Of a stretch of 34,200 nucleotides of DNA, positions 6,837-15,189 are shown one piece after another; positions within the stretch are counted from its first letter, which is position 1; each line of letters begins with the position of its first letter. Made by a program: the position numbers and the translations under genes. The notes under the pieces were generated by a model. The model was not told the DNA's origin. It was given only the letters and a program-made list of their open reading frames with translations, and ran no database searches. The DNA comes from Eubacteriales bacterium (lineage in GTDB: Bacteria; Bacillota_A; Clostridia; Lachnospirales; Lachnospiraceae): NCBI GenBank assembly GCA_030527765.1, contig JAUNAE010000004.1, positions 1-34,200 on the forward strand. Reading direction: 5' to 3'.

Positions 6837-7398
6837 CTTCTTTAATCTTTCTGTCTGTCCAGGCGTCTACTGCTGCCTTCAAGCCCTTCATATAAGGTGA
6901 GAACTCCACCTGTTCCCTGCCGTAGGTATACTGCAATTCATACTCCAGGGGAAGCCAGGTTGAGATATCAGATTCATTATGCTGAATCACCGCCTCCATC
7001 TTATCCAGTGCCTTGTAGATCTTCGCCTCCAGGGTTTTCATCTCTTTCATTTCATCGAGAAGACTCTGAAACTCTTCTCTCTGTTTTTCCGGGAAAGAAG
7101 CTACCCACTCGTCAAACAGCTCATCTTCCTTCTTTGCATCCCCGGAATTCTTGAGGAATGTAGGAATATCTCCTGTAAAAGCCTCTCCCAGGTCATGAAT
7201 CAAGCACATACGAATCACTTTATTCATATCTGCATCCGCAAATTCCGGTTCCCCGGAAATCAACATTCCCATGAGTGCCATACGAAACGTATGCTCCGCA
7301 ACACTCTCGTGGCGGCCATTAGACGTGTAACAATGACGGGTATTACATTTCAATTTCTCTGCCACACTCAGAATCTCAAGTAACTGTTCCGGTGTCAT
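6832..7398 (-). CDS. HD-domain nucleotidase-like protein (YfbR type)
   Basis: A 188-residue HD phosphohydrolase resembling the 5'-deoxynucleotidase YfbR, which dephosphorylates deoxynucleoside monophosphates. The metal site reads H36 in ESVAEHTFRM and H68-D69 in MCLIHDLGEAFTGDIP. E72 and D77 are also at the positions expected for YfbR. ATG 7398 has GGGG and AAGG upstream at unequal spacing. The stop codon lies inside the end of a short repeat (copy E), so the C-terminus may have been set by the repeat. The family call is good; the exact substrate is inference. Confidence 0.85.
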   Translation of the reverse strand: MTPEQLLEILSVAEKLKCNTRHCYTSNGRHESVAEHTFRMALMGMLISGEPEFADADMNKVIRMCLIHDLGEAFTGDIPTFLKNSGDAKKEDELFDEWVASFPEKQREEFQSLLDEMKEMKTLEAKIYKALDKMEAVIQHNESDISTWLPLEYELQYTYGREQVEFSPYMKGLKAAVDAWTDRKIKEG

Positions 7399-7469
7399 AA
7401 TGCCTTGTCCCCTTTCTCCATTTGCCGTATTCTTAATCCGGCTGCCTTCCCATAGTAATTTTCAAAATG

Positions 7470-7493
7470 CTTACGAGATTCGCGATTTAATTT
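7470..7493. repeat. Fragment of the structured-repeat tail
   Basis: CTTACGAGATTCGCGATTTA followed by ATTT matches the right end of the repeat at 2579-2750. The left arm of the hairpin is missing. It lies between two minus-strand genes, just after the metalloprotease-like gene. Confidence 0.65.
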
Positions 7494-7522
7494 CTTCTGA
7501 ATTCCATCTTATAGTTCCCTGC

Positions 7523-8242
7523 TCAGGTTCTCTTCTGATACTTACTTCTCACAAGCCACTTCTGATCTATTTTTTTCAGTTCCTCTCCAAACCGGATATG
7601 AAGTCTGACAGATGCTTCCAGTGCTTCCACCTGTTCCACCAGCCCTTCACCAAACTTTGGATGAGTTACCGCATCCCCGACTTCAAAAGCTGCTACCCTG
7701 TCTCTGCTCGCCTGGTATTCTCTCTCCCGACGTCTTCTGTCCAGCATGCCGGCATGGGGATTGTTCTTCCACGGATTTCTCAGCTCCTTTTCGTAATCCG
7801 GCTTCTGTGCCCCTTGGTTTTCCTCATAAAAGGCTTTCGGCGAAGCCCCCGTCAGAGAACAACAGTACTTCCATGCGCTTCCGTGAACTCCCGGTCTCCA
7901 CAAGTACTCCTTGGGAATCGGAAAATGATACTGCATGTAGTGGGCATATTCGTGTCGATACAGATCCTGCCGGTCCTCTTTGGAAATCTGTTTTTCATTA
8001 TGATAACCGATAAACAATAAGGAAAAAGAAAAGTTCTCAGGAACATCCCTGTTTCCTCTTACATAAGCTCCCAGCTGCTCCGGGTCATAAGTAAAATTCA
8101 GCGTCACATCCGCTCCATGAAGATGAAGCTTGCGATCCAGTTCTCTGTATACCGCCCGGATCTCTGCTGTCAGAATCGGAATGTCTCTCTGCAGCTGTTT
8201 TCTCTTCTCCGGACTGATCACTTCTTTATTCTCGTAACTCAA
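7523..8242 (-). CDS. SprT-like zinc metallopeptidase with PcrA/UvrD-type C-terminal domain
   Basis: A 239-residue protein. HEYAH at 97-101 is a zincin HExxH motif, and H120 in GVHGSAWKYCC fits the third zinc ligand (HGxxF/W) of SprT-like proteases, which act on DNA-associated proteins. The C-terminal segment (about 184-232) includes FEVGDAVTHPKFGEGLVEQV and ends in KIDQKWL. It resembles the Tudor-like tail of PcrA/UvrD helicases, which contacts RNA polymerase. The start is TTG at 8242, because the TGA of the upstream gene overlaps it (TTGA) and GGTGA lies upstream. It is translationally coupled to the PPOX-fold gene. Protease activity and partner are inference; the domain combination is uncommon to my knowledge. 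Confidence 0.7.
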   Translation of the reverse strand: MSYENKEVISPEKRKQLQRDIPILTAEIRAVYRELDRKLHLHGADVTLNFTYDPEQLGAYVRGNRDVPENFSFSLLFIGYHNEKQISKEDRQDLYRHEYAHYMQYHFPIPKEYLWRPGVHGSAWKYCCSLTGASPKAFYEENQGAQKPDYEKELRNPWKNNPHAGMLDRRRREREYQASRDRVAAFEVGDAVTHPKFGEGLVEQVEALEASVRLHIRFGEELKKIDQKWLVRSKYQKRT

Positions 8243-8715
8243 GATTCATTCACCAGTTTTCCTGTCATATGCTCCGGTGTAAACTCCAGACACTGCACAT
8301 TCGGAAGTGCATGCACAAGTTCTTTCTCCAGATATTCCTGGTCGTCTGTAAACTTTCTGCAGATCTTTGTGCAGATCTCCTTTGCCTTCTCCGGATCTTC
8401 CACCAATCGAATGGTTCCAAATACAACAACACTGCGAATATTCAGTGCCCACTCTCCCTCTCTGCGATATCCTTCATCGTAGATACAGAAAGACGCCTTT
8501 TCACAATGTTTGATTGCATCAATCTTATGGCCGGTCTTTGCTCCGTGAAAATAGAGTTTTCCATCTTCCTCATCATAAAACTGATTCACAGGAATTCCGT
8601 ACGGATATCCTTCATCCCCAATCAGAGACAGGACTCCTCTCGGTTCCTTCTTCAAAATCTCGATGCATTCCTCTTCTGTAATCTGCTGTTTGAAACGTCT
8701 CATTTTTCTGAACAT
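8239..8715 (-). CDS. Pyridoxamine 5'-phosphate oxidase-fold flavoprotein (NimA-like)
   Basis: A 158-residue split-barrel protein of the PPOX family, related to NimA-type nitroimidazole reductases and other FMN-binding proteins. Characteristic blocks are KKEPRGVLSLIGDEGYPYGI PVNQFYD, then GKLYFHGAKTGHKIDAI and WALNIRSVVVFGTIRLVED. ATG 8715 is preferred because AGGA lies about 10 nt upstream; the internal ATG at 8703 has no ribosome site. It is first in a two-gene unit with the metalloprotease-like gene, overlapping it by 4 bp. An antibiotic-resistance role should not be assumed; most homologues are uncharacterised. Confidence 0.85.
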   Translation of the reverse strand: MFRKMRRFKQQITEEECIEILKKEPRGVLSLIGDEGYPYGIPVNQFYDEEDGKLYFHGAKTGHKIDAIKHCEKASFCIYDEGYRREGEWALNIRSVVVFGTIRLVEDPEKAKEICTKICRKFTDDQEYLEKELVHALPNVQCLEFTPEHMTGKLVNES

Positions 8716-8760
8716 GGTATCTGAGTCCTTTCTTCTGTAAGTCTGTCAAATTTGTGTCTC

Positions 8761-8766
8761 ATTATA
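8761..8766 (-). promoter_or_regulatory. Extended -10 element for the PPOX gene
   Basis: On minus the sequence TGTTATAAT is an extended -10 box, about 45 bp before the ATG at 8715. No convincing -35 box is seen. Confidence 0.5.
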
Positions 8767-8799
8767 ACATGAACTTCTCAGCTTTTCATTGCCCAAATC

Positions 8800-8837
8800 A
8801 AAAAAAGAACACCCATCACGAACCGTAAGGGTGCTCT
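8800..8837 (-). terminator. Terminator of the beta-helix protein gene
   Basis: On minus, AGAGcACCC pairs imperfectly with GGGTGTTCT around a 14-nt loop and is followed by a T-run. It lies about 85 bp beyond the stop at 8923. Confidence 0.7.
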
Positions 8838-8922
8838 CCTTCCATTTTCTCAAAACAGGTTCATGGATCGTTCCAATCCACAAACCTGCTTTTCTTCTCA
8901 AATTTTGAACTTTGTGAAACTA

Positions 8923-11058
8923 TTATTTCTCCGTACCAAATGCTGTGGATGTTCCGTATGTCTCATCAAATTCTGTGCGGTCAATATAATTTGTACTGAT
9001 CTCATTATCTTCATCTGTCGTTATTTCATTCGTATAAGATCCTGTCACCGTGATTGTATATTCACTGCTGCCTTCCACAACCTTCTCACCATTTACGAGA
9101 ATGCTTACTGTATTTCCATTCTCATCTACAATCTTCGCTCCATCTTCCGCATTCAGATTGCTGACCGTACTGTCACCGGTAACCGTCCATGTGGAATTGC
9201 TGTCAAGATTCACTGTGATCGGAGATTCTTTTGCATCTGTATTCACTTCATTCTCTGTGATCACTGCAGTTCCCGCATAGGATGTTCCATCCAGAAGATA
9301 CAGATCCAGACTGCTGATCGTATCTACAGAAATATTTCCGGAAAGTTCTTCCCCTAAAGCTGTAAATGTAACATCTCCGCCATTCGATCCCGCAGTTCCC
9401 CAGTTATTGGAATCATTGCCTTCAATCTGAAGGAGATTCGCATTCTCACTGTCAAAATTCAAAGTCGTGTCAGACAGTACTACATTGGCATCTGTATTGG
9501 TAATATAAAACATAGAGCCGGAAGCAATCGAACTTGTCAAAGTAGAATTGACTGCCTGAAACAATGCCTTCTCGCCCGTAGAAGTCTCCGCATCACCGGA
9601 AGTTGACTGGTAAATAATGACACCGTTGGCAACAGGGTCCGATGCAGTACGGTCTGTAATCGAGGAAGACAACTCAGAATCTTCAATCAGAATGGTATTC
9701 AGTCCTTCCATTCCCGCAATCTGACTGCCCGAAGCGGTTCCTGTCACAGAATCCACCTGAATATCTCCTGTGGAATACAAAAGAGGAGAACCGGATCCCT
9801 CTGTGGAAAGTTCCGAATTTGTCGCCGAAATAGAACCGCCTCCACGGTCTGTGGCAATCGATGCACTGTGATCTCCTTCTGTATGAATCTTCATACTGTC
9901 AGCGAGAATCGTTCCCCCATACGTGGCATCCAGACCTCTGGAATTTCCCGCTGAGGTATCAATACTGTCATTATATGCATACACGGTTCCTCCGTCTGTA
10001 GCGAACACTGCATTAGACCCTTCGGAGTCTGCAGTCAAAGAGGTCTCCGAAATCTGAATCACAGAATTCTCTCCGGAAGACAATGCGATGGAGTTTAATC
10101 CGTAGAAATTACAATTATCACCATTCGTGTCATCACCGGATTTTGTAAGGGTACCGCCTGTGACTGTCAGCTTTCCTCCATTCTTTGCAAGAACGCTGTT
10201 CTGGTCTGCCTCAGTGGCTGCAACTTCTTCATTCTCAGAAGATACTTCCGTTCCGTCTGCAGTCAGCGTACCGTTTAATTCTCCTGTATAATCGTAGGTC
10301 TGCGTATTAGCGCCTCCCGGACCTCCCGGGCCTCCCTGACCATTTCCCGGGCCTTCATTTCCCGGACCTCCATTCCCCTGTCCTGGTCCTCCCATTTCTT
10401 TAGACAGTAATGTGATGGTCTGCGCATTTCCACTCTCATCCAAAGTAATTTCTACCATATCACCAACCTGAATATCCTTCAGCGAAATCACCTCTGCGGA
10501 ATTACTCATATCCGGAGCTGTTCCTTCCTGACCATTATTCTCATCGGATGGTTTCTCAGGTGCCTCTCCCTTTTGTCCATTGTCCTCATCAGAGGGCTTC
10601 TCAGGTGCTTCTCCTTTTTGTTCATCGCTCTCATCGGATGGCTTCTCAGGTGCTTCTCCCGGTGTTCCGCCGGGTCCTCCCTGCATGCCTGACTGTTTTG
10701 TAATTACCGTATCCTCTGTGACGGCCACTGTCTTTTCTTCACTGGTATTTTCTGATGTTTCCGTACTCTCTTCCTGTGGTTTCTGACTCATATCTCTCAC
10801 GGCAACAGTGATGGCATTCTCTTCCACCGCTGTTACCTCTCCAAACACCCGATTCTCCTGAGACTGCTCCGATACACCCGGCTGCTTTCCCGGGTCTTCA
10901 GATAATTTCGGATCTTCAGATGTTCCTTCACTCTCAGTAGTATCCGTCACACTCTCTTCCCCGGAAGTAATTTCCGTCTCTGCAAAAGTCACTGCAGAAG
11001 CCGATGCTGCAATCATCATTGTTCCCATTAACATAGCAAGATATTTTTTATAATTCAT
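8923..11058 (-). CDS. Large secreted beta-helix-like surface protein with Gly-Pro linker
   Basis: A 711-residue exported protein. Residues 1-27 form a signal peptide ending ...SAVTFAE. An acidic Ser/Thr/Glu stretch follows. A segment at about 70-90 (VFGEVTAVEENAITVAV) and 190-219 (ISLKDIQVGDMVEITL) looks like one small beta-barrel interrupted by three EAPEKPSDE-type repeats (134-179). A GGPG-rich linker spans about 223-249. The rest is a Ser/Thr/Asn/Gly-rich repetitive region with features such as YDYTGELNGTLTADG, SRGLDATYGGTI and NVVLSDTTLNFDSENANLL, suggesting a right-handed beta-helix as in pectate-lyase-fold adhesins. No sortase motif and no catalytic residues recognised. GAGAGGG lies upstream of ATG 11058. 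Similar proteins occur in Lachnospiraceae as uncharacterised carbohydrate-binding-like proteins; the function is not established. Confidence 0.75.
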   Translation of the reverse strand: MNYKKYLAMLMGTMMIAASASAVTFAETEITSGEESVTDTTESEGTSEDPKLSEDPGKQPGVSEQSQENRVFGEVTAVEENAITVAVRDMSQKPQEESTETSENTSEEKTVAVTEDTVITKQSGMQGGPGGTPGEAPEKPSDESDEQKGEAPEKPSDEDNGQKGEAPEKPSDENNGQEGTAPDMSNSAEVISLKDIQVGDMVEITLDESGNAQTITLLSKEMGGPGQGNGGPGNEGPGNGQGGPGGPGGANTQTYDYTGELNGTLTADGTEVSSENEEVAATEADQNSVLAKNGGKLTVTGGTLTKSGDDTNGDNCNFYGLNSIALSSGENSVIQISETSLTADSEGSNAVFATDGGTVYAYNDSIDTSAGNSRGLDATYGGTILADSMKIHTEGDHSASIATDRGGGSISATNSELSTEGSGSPLLYSTGDIQVDSVTGTASGSQIAGMEGLNTILIEDSELSSSITDRTASDPVANGVIIYQSTSGDAETSTGEKALFQAVNSTLTSSIASGSMFYITNTDANVVLSDTTLNFDSENANLLQIEGNDSNNWGTAGSNGGDVTFTALGEELSGNISVDTISSLDLYLLDGTSYAGTAVITENEVNTDAKESPITVNLDSNSTWTVTGDSTVSNLNAEDGAKIVDENGNTVSILVNGEKVVEGSSEYTITVTGSYTNEITTDEDNEISTNYIDRTEFDETYGTSTAFGTEK

Positions 11059-11240
11059 AACGTTCGCCCTCTCTTTCTGAAATCATATTTTGTCCTGTCA
11101 TTCGTAAAGTGTTCAATTTGAAATCAACATTCTTCTGACGTTCTGTTCCAATTTCTTTCTTAGTGATTCAGTGTCTTCATAGTTACTTTCTTTTACCTGC
11201 CGATATCCCTGAATCTTTGCATCTTATCGGCTTTCTGTGT

Positions 11241-11253
11241 CCTTGTGACAAGG
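11241..11253 (+). promoter_or_regulatory. Dyad with possible -10 box upstream of the small ORF
   Basis: CCTTGTGACAAGG is a perfect 6-bp inverted repeat around one base. TATTCT at 11256-11261 just after it could be a -10 box, with a poor -35 (TTCTGT or TTTCTG) before it. This is the only structure I see in the interval 11059-11272. Confidence 0.35.
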
Positions 11254-11272
11254 ATTATTCTATTGGACAAAT

Positions 11273-11446
11273 ATGTGCTCTTCGTGTTCAGACTGTGGGG
11301 AAAATGTGAAAGATTCTGTTGCTTATTTCCGCAAGAGGATTCGGAATAACTTCGAAGCATTGATTTTTCCACAGGTTTATGAGAAGATGTCTTTCGAGCC
11401 ATATCTCAGGCAGGTCTCTTCTGCCGGAGGAAAGCAGGCTGCTTAA
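11273..11446 (+). CDS. Possible 57-residue Cys-rich small protein
   Basis: An open frame from ATG 11273 to TAA 11444-11446, too short for most gene finders. It begins MCSSCSDCGENVKDS, a CxxCxxC cluster, and continues with a basic/aromatic helix-like stretch containing FRKRIRNNFEAL and VYEKMSFEPYLRQV. Codon choice looks like that of neighbouring genes. No clear ribosome site is visible near the ATG; AAGGA lies about 20 nt upstream. It is followed after 55 bp by an EamA transporter in the same direction. It could be a true small metal-binding protein or the tail of a degraded gene. I do not recognise the family. Confidence 0.4.
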   Translation: MCSSCSDCGENVKDSVAYFRKRIRNNFEALIFPQVYEKMSFEPYLRQVSSAGGKQAA

Positions 11447-11501
11447 TTATGACCCAACTATTCATCACCTTCAAAATCACTTATAAAGGAACAGACGAAC
11501 C

Positions 11502-12461
11502 ATGAAAAAAAATGCGCATCTTATCGGACACCTTCTGGCAATTTTTTCAGCTCTTGTATGGGGAACGACCTTCGTCTCCTCCAAAATTCTTCTGAAAAGT
11601 TATACTCCTGTAGAACTGCTGCTGAACCGTTTTCTTCTGGGATATCTCACATTGTGGATCATGCGTCCCAAAGTACTGAAACTAAATCATCGCAGACAGG
11701 AACTTTCCTTTGCCCTGGCAGGTCTTTCCGGAGTCACACTTTACTACCTGTTTGAGAACCTTTCTCTTACGTATACCCAGGCGGCAAACGCCAGTGTCAT
11801 CGTCTCCACGGCACCACTGTTTGTCAGCATCTTTGCATTTTTCTTCCTGAAGGAAAAACTGAATCGACAGTTTCTCCTCGGATTCTTCTTCGCGATCCTC
11901 GGAATTATTCTTCTGAGTTTTGGCGGCGGAAGTACTGTGGAAATGAATCTGACCGGAGACACGCTCTGTCTCGGTGCTGCACTTCTATGGGGCATTTATT
12001 CTATCGTAATCAAACGAATCGGAGATTACGGATATCCTGTCATCCTGACAACCCGCCGGATCTTTTTCTACGGAATTCTCTTCATGGTGCCGATTGCAGT
12101 TCTGTCCGGTTATGAACCAAAATTCTCACAGCTTGCAAAACCTGTGAATCTTCTGAACCTTCTGTTTCTCTCCATCGTAGCCTGCGCCCTCTGCTTCGTC
12201 AGCTGGAACAAGGCCGTTGATATTCTTGGAGCCGTCAAAACAAGCGCTTACATTTACGCAATTCCGGTAATTACACTGGTGGCATCCATCCTCATTCTTC
12301 ATGAAAAAGTCACTCTCATGATGGGCATCGGTACGGTACTTACCATTCTCGGACTTGTCGTATCTGAGCAAAAGAAACCTGCCTCAGAAAATTCCGGGGA
12401 ACAATACAGTACCACTGGCTCTGTATCCCGAAATCATTCAGAATTATCTGCATCGGAATAA
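11502..12461 (+). CDS. EamA-family (DMT superfamily) transporter
   Basis: A 319-residue integral membrane protein with two EamA repeats of about five helices each, the architecture of drug/metabolite exporters. The first repeat opens HLLAIFSALVWGTTFVSSKI and has the usual PVELLLNRF and ANASVIVSTAPLF blocks. The second has CLGAALLWGIYSIVIKRI and a conserved SAYIYAIPVITLVAS segment. A polar tail of about 30 residues follows. AAAGGA lies about 10 nt before ATG 11502. Substrate cannot be inferred. A branched bidirectional terminator follows directly. Confidence 0.9.
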   Translation: MKKNAHLIGHLLAIFSALVWGTTFVSSKILLKSYTPVELLLNRFLLGYLTLWIMRPKVLKLNHRRQELSFALAGLSGVTLYYLFENLSLTYTQAANASVIVSTAPLFVSIFAFFFLKEKLNRQFLLGFFFAILGIILLSFGGGSTVEMNLTGDTLCLGAALLWGIYSIVIKRIGDYGYPVILTTRRIFFYGILFMVPIAVLSGYEPKFSQLAKPVNLLNLLFLSIVACALCFVSWNKAVDILGAVKTSAYIYAIPVITLVASILILHEKVTLMMGIGTVLTILGLVVSEQKKPASENSGEQYSTTGSVSRNHSELSASE

Positions 12462-12464
12462 AAC

Positions 12465-12552
12465 AAAAAGCACCACAGCGATTATGACAGGTTCCTCTCT
12501 GCCGGCAAACCGGTAAGAGTGATACCTATCATGCAATCCTGTAGTGCTTTTT
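12465..12552. terminator. Branched bidirectional terminator
   Basis: AAAAAGCAC-c-ACAG pairs with CTGT-a-GTGCTTTTT at the base. Above it ATGA-AGGT pairs with ACCT-TCAT with mismatches, and CCGGCAAACCGG forms an inner hairpin. A- and T-runs at both sides let it serve the EamA gene (plus) and the class-V aminotransferase gene (minus). Confidence 0.8.
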
Positions 12553-12625
12553 TATTCTTATTCTTTTGTATCCTTCTTTTACATCCCTGGTTTTATAACC
12601 CTGTTCCTTTTGTATCTCATATCCT

Positions 12626-13765
12626 CTATCTTCCCTCCGCGATCATACGCACCGCCTGGATGGCACTGTCTATTTCCTCTTCTGTCGTGAACCAGGAAAA
12701 GCTGAATCTGACCGCTCCTCTCTTCTGTGTTCCAAGTGCCTCGTGCATACGAGGGGCACAGTGTGCACCGGGTCTTGTAGCGATTCCAAATCTCTGGTCC
12801 AGCTCATCAGATACACTTCCGGAATCATAATCATGAATGTTCAAGCTCACAATGCCGCAATGCTCTTCCGAAAAGTCCCCATAAATCTGAACTCCCGGAA
12901 TCGAAGAAATCCCCTGAAGGAACCGCCCGAGCAGCCGCTGTTCTTTGGCATCAATCTTCTGAAGTCCAATCTCTTCAATATAATCAACTGCCGCAGAAAG
13001 TCCCGCAATTCCGTGGCCATTCAGTGTTCCCGCCTCTAAACGAGTCGGATACTCTGTCGGCTGTTCTTTGTCATAGGAATGAACTCCGCTGCCTCCCCGC
13101 TTCCAGGGACGAATTTCCACGCTGTTTCGAATACAAAGTCCTCCCGTTCCCTGTGGGCCAAGAAGCCCTTTGTGACCGGTAAAACACAGGACGTCAATTC
13201 CCGTCTCTTTCATGTGGATTTTTTTCACGCCGGCAGTCTGAGATGCATCTACAATCAGGAGTGCCTGATGCTTGTGTGCCATCTCGCCGATCTTTGCAAG
13301 GTCGAGCATATTTCCCGTAAGATTCGAAGCATGAGTGCAGACGACCGCCTTCGTGTTCGGACGAAAACTTCTCTCCATGTCTTCATAGGAAATGTTTCCC
13401 TTCGCATCCGCTCTCACAAAAGCAACTTCCACTCCATGGTTTTTCTCAAGTTCATACAGTGGTCTTAAAACCGAATTATGTTCCAGATCTGTAGAGATCA
13501 CATGATCTCCTTCTTTCAGAATACCCAAAATTGCTATATTCAATGCCTCTGTGGCATTCCCTGTGAACACAACGTGATCCGGTCGTTCACAGCCAAAAAA
13601 TCCCGCCAGTTTTTTTCTTGCAGAAAAAATATCTCGAGACGCCGAAAGAGAACTTTCGTGTGCGCCTCGAGAAGCATTTCCCATTGTCTGCATAGCATCT
13701 GCAACCGCCTCTATCACCTGACGGGGTTTCTGTCTGGTTGTTGCAGCATTATCCAGATAAATCAT
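12626..13765 (-). CDS. Class-V aminotransferase, cysteine desulfurase-like (TIGR01977 type)
   Basis: A 379-residue PLP enzyme of the SufS/IscS superfamily; members take sulfur (or selenium) from cysteine onto an active-site Cys. MIYLDNAATTRQKP is the typical start. VDASQTAG gives the PLP-ring Asp and Gln, the PLP lysine is K199 in FTGHKGLLGPQGTGG, and the catalytic Cys336 lies in TRPGAHCAPRMHEALG. The sequence resembles the EF2568-like branch, which is often linked to selenium or molybdenum hydroxylase functions; none of those genes are present here. AGGAG lies about 12 nt upstream. It starts 2 bp after the stop of the SGNH surface protein gene, an odd operon partner. Confidence 0.88.
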   Translation of the reverse strand: MIYLDNAATTRQKPRQVIEAVADAMQTMGNASRGAHESSLSASRDIFSARKKLAGFFGCERPDHVVFTGNATEALNIAILGILKEGDHVISTDLEHNSVLRPLYELEKNHGVEVAFVRADAKGNISYEDMERSFRPNTKAVVCTHASNLTGNMLDLAKIGEMAHKHQALLIVDASQTAGVKKIHMKETGIDVLCFTGHKGLLGPQGTGGLCIRNSVEIRPWKRGGSGVHSYDKEQPTEYPTRLEAGTLNGHGIAGLSAAVDYIEEIGLQKIDAKEQRLLGRFLQGISSIPGVQIYGDFSEEHCGIVSLNIHDYDSGSVSDELDQRFGIATRPGAHCAPRMHEALGTQKRGAVRFSFSWFTTEEEIDSAIQAVRMIAEGR

Positions 13766-13767
13766 AT

Positions 13768-15189
13768 TTAATATGCACTCCTGTTTACGTAATTCATAAT
13801 ATACGCGAAAATATGCATGTAAGTAGTTCCACTGTAGTGAACTCCATCGGAAGATCCCGTATCATAATGGAAACCGGAATCATGCACGTATCCATTCTTT
13901 CTCAGATAAGCACATGTATCGATATATTTATAAGAAGGCAGACTGTGCAGAACGCTGTTTCTCGTATACAGATATTCCTCCGGTCTCTGGTAGCCTCCCA
14001 CTTTCTTGATCTGAGAATTATTATACGGATTCACCGATGTGACAAACAGACGGCATTTCTTTCCTTTCACCTTTGTTGCGAACTTCTGATATGCCGTGTA
14101 ATAATCATCCTGACATTGAATCCGGTTCACTCCAAGAGCAAGAACAACCGCCGTCGGTTTTCCCGTGGAAGAAAGATGCTTCATCACCTGATTCTGTGCC
14201 GTATTTTCAAACCAGGGAAGTCCCTCTCCTTCTCCTGCAACGAAGACAACATTCTTATTTTTATTGAAATATCCCTGTTGTCTCAAGCGGAGATATGTTC
14301 GATACATTCGGGAATCTCCCACAATAACAATCTTTCCGTAAGAGGAAGAGAGAGATGGAAGCGCCGGCATCTTCAGAGCACTGTTCTTATAGAACACGCC
14401 GTACAACTTCATATTTCTCTTGGCTGTAATCTTCTGACCGGCATAATAGTTCACCTGAGAAAGTGCCGCATTCGGTCTGGTGGACCAGCCAATGAATGTC
14501 TCATCCGTATGATCCGCATAGGATGGGAAAGTAAACGTTTTTCCATATGTCACACGATAATTCTTGAGGGTCTTTTTGGTCAGATCGTTCACCTGAATAA
14601 TCGTATACTTCCGGACTACTGTAATTTTGATCGAGGACGTCGCCGCCAGATATTTTGTTGTCGCCTTTGCCTTAACCGTAATCGTCACCGTTCCCGGCTC
14701 CTTCGCTACGACAAGTCCCTGCGCATTCACAGAGGCAATCGTAGAATTCGAAGAAGTATAAGTGCAAGAACTCTTAGAAGTCACAGAAAGCGTCACATTC
14801 TCCCCTGTACCCATAGTTCCTACCGAAGAAATACTCACCTTCTGAGAAGCCTGCTGCACGGTTACCGGTACCGTAAGTCTTGTGTAAGTATAAGTTCCGG
14901 AGGACAGTGCCTCTACGTACAAATACGCCTTGCCGCTCTTCAGCGCACGGATCTTCTGATCAGATCTCACCTGCAAAATTGCAGAGTTACTGCTGGTATA
15001 ACGAATCCGGGACTGTGCCTGGTAATTCAGGCTCTGCATCTGATCTACCGTCATTGTGATCTGTCTGGGACCCGTAATGGTCTGCGACGGTTTTGCATCT
15101 CCCCATACAAGAAAGCTGCAGGCCAGCGTCATCAAAAGCCCAACCATCACACTGAGCAGATATTTTTTTTGATTCATTCTCATATGCAT
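13768..15189 (-). CDS. Secreted Big2-repeat / SGNH-hydrolase surface protein
   Basis: A 473-residue exported protein. An N-terminal hydrophobic segment (about 9-30) is a signal peptide. Two bacterial Ig-like (Big2) domains follow, at about 40-110 and 115-192 (hallmarks YTSSNSAI and YTSSNSTIASVNAQGLVVA). Residues about 195-267 match an InlB/Listeria-Bacteroides repeat (YGKTFTFPSY ... FIGWSTRP ... KLYGVF). The C-terminal part (about 285-470) is an SGNH/GDSL hydrolase: Ser293 in VGDSRMY, Asn355 in ALGVNRIQ and the Asp448-x-x-His451 pair in DGVHYSGTTY. It probably deacylates or otherwise hydrolyses esters at the cell surface. The ATG shares a base with the TAA of the small gene upstream; ATG 15183 is an alternative with AAAGGG better placed. 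Confidence 0.85.
   Translation of the reverse strand: MHMRMNQKKYLLSVMVGLLMTLACSFLVWGDAKPSQTITGPRQITMTVDQMQSLNYQAQSRIRYTSSNSAILQVRSDQKIRALKSGKAYLYVEALSSGTYTYTRLTVPVTVQQASQKVSISSVGTMGTGENVTLSVTSKSSCTYTSSNSTIASVNAQGLVVAKEPGTVTITVKAKATTKYLAATSSIKITVVRKYTIIQVNDLTKKTLKNYRVTYGKTFTFPSYADHTDETFIGWSTRPNAALSQVNYYAGQKITAKRNMKLYGVFYKNSALKMPALPSLSSSYGKIVIVGDSRMYRTYLRLRQQGYFNKNKNVVFVAGEGEGLPWFENTAQNQVMKHLSSTGKPTAVVLALGVNRIQCQDDYYTAYQKFATKVKGKKCRLFVTSVNPYNNSQIKKVGGYQRPEEYLYTRNSVLHSLPSYKYIDTCAYLRKNGYVHDSGFHYDTGSSDGVHYSGTTYMHIFAYIMNYVNRSAY

Noticed and set aside
12465..12552. The branched hairpin as a possible riboswitch or small RNA
   Set aside because: It lies at the convergent 3' ends of two genes with A/T-runs at both sides; terminator function is sufficient and no riboswitch core was recognised.
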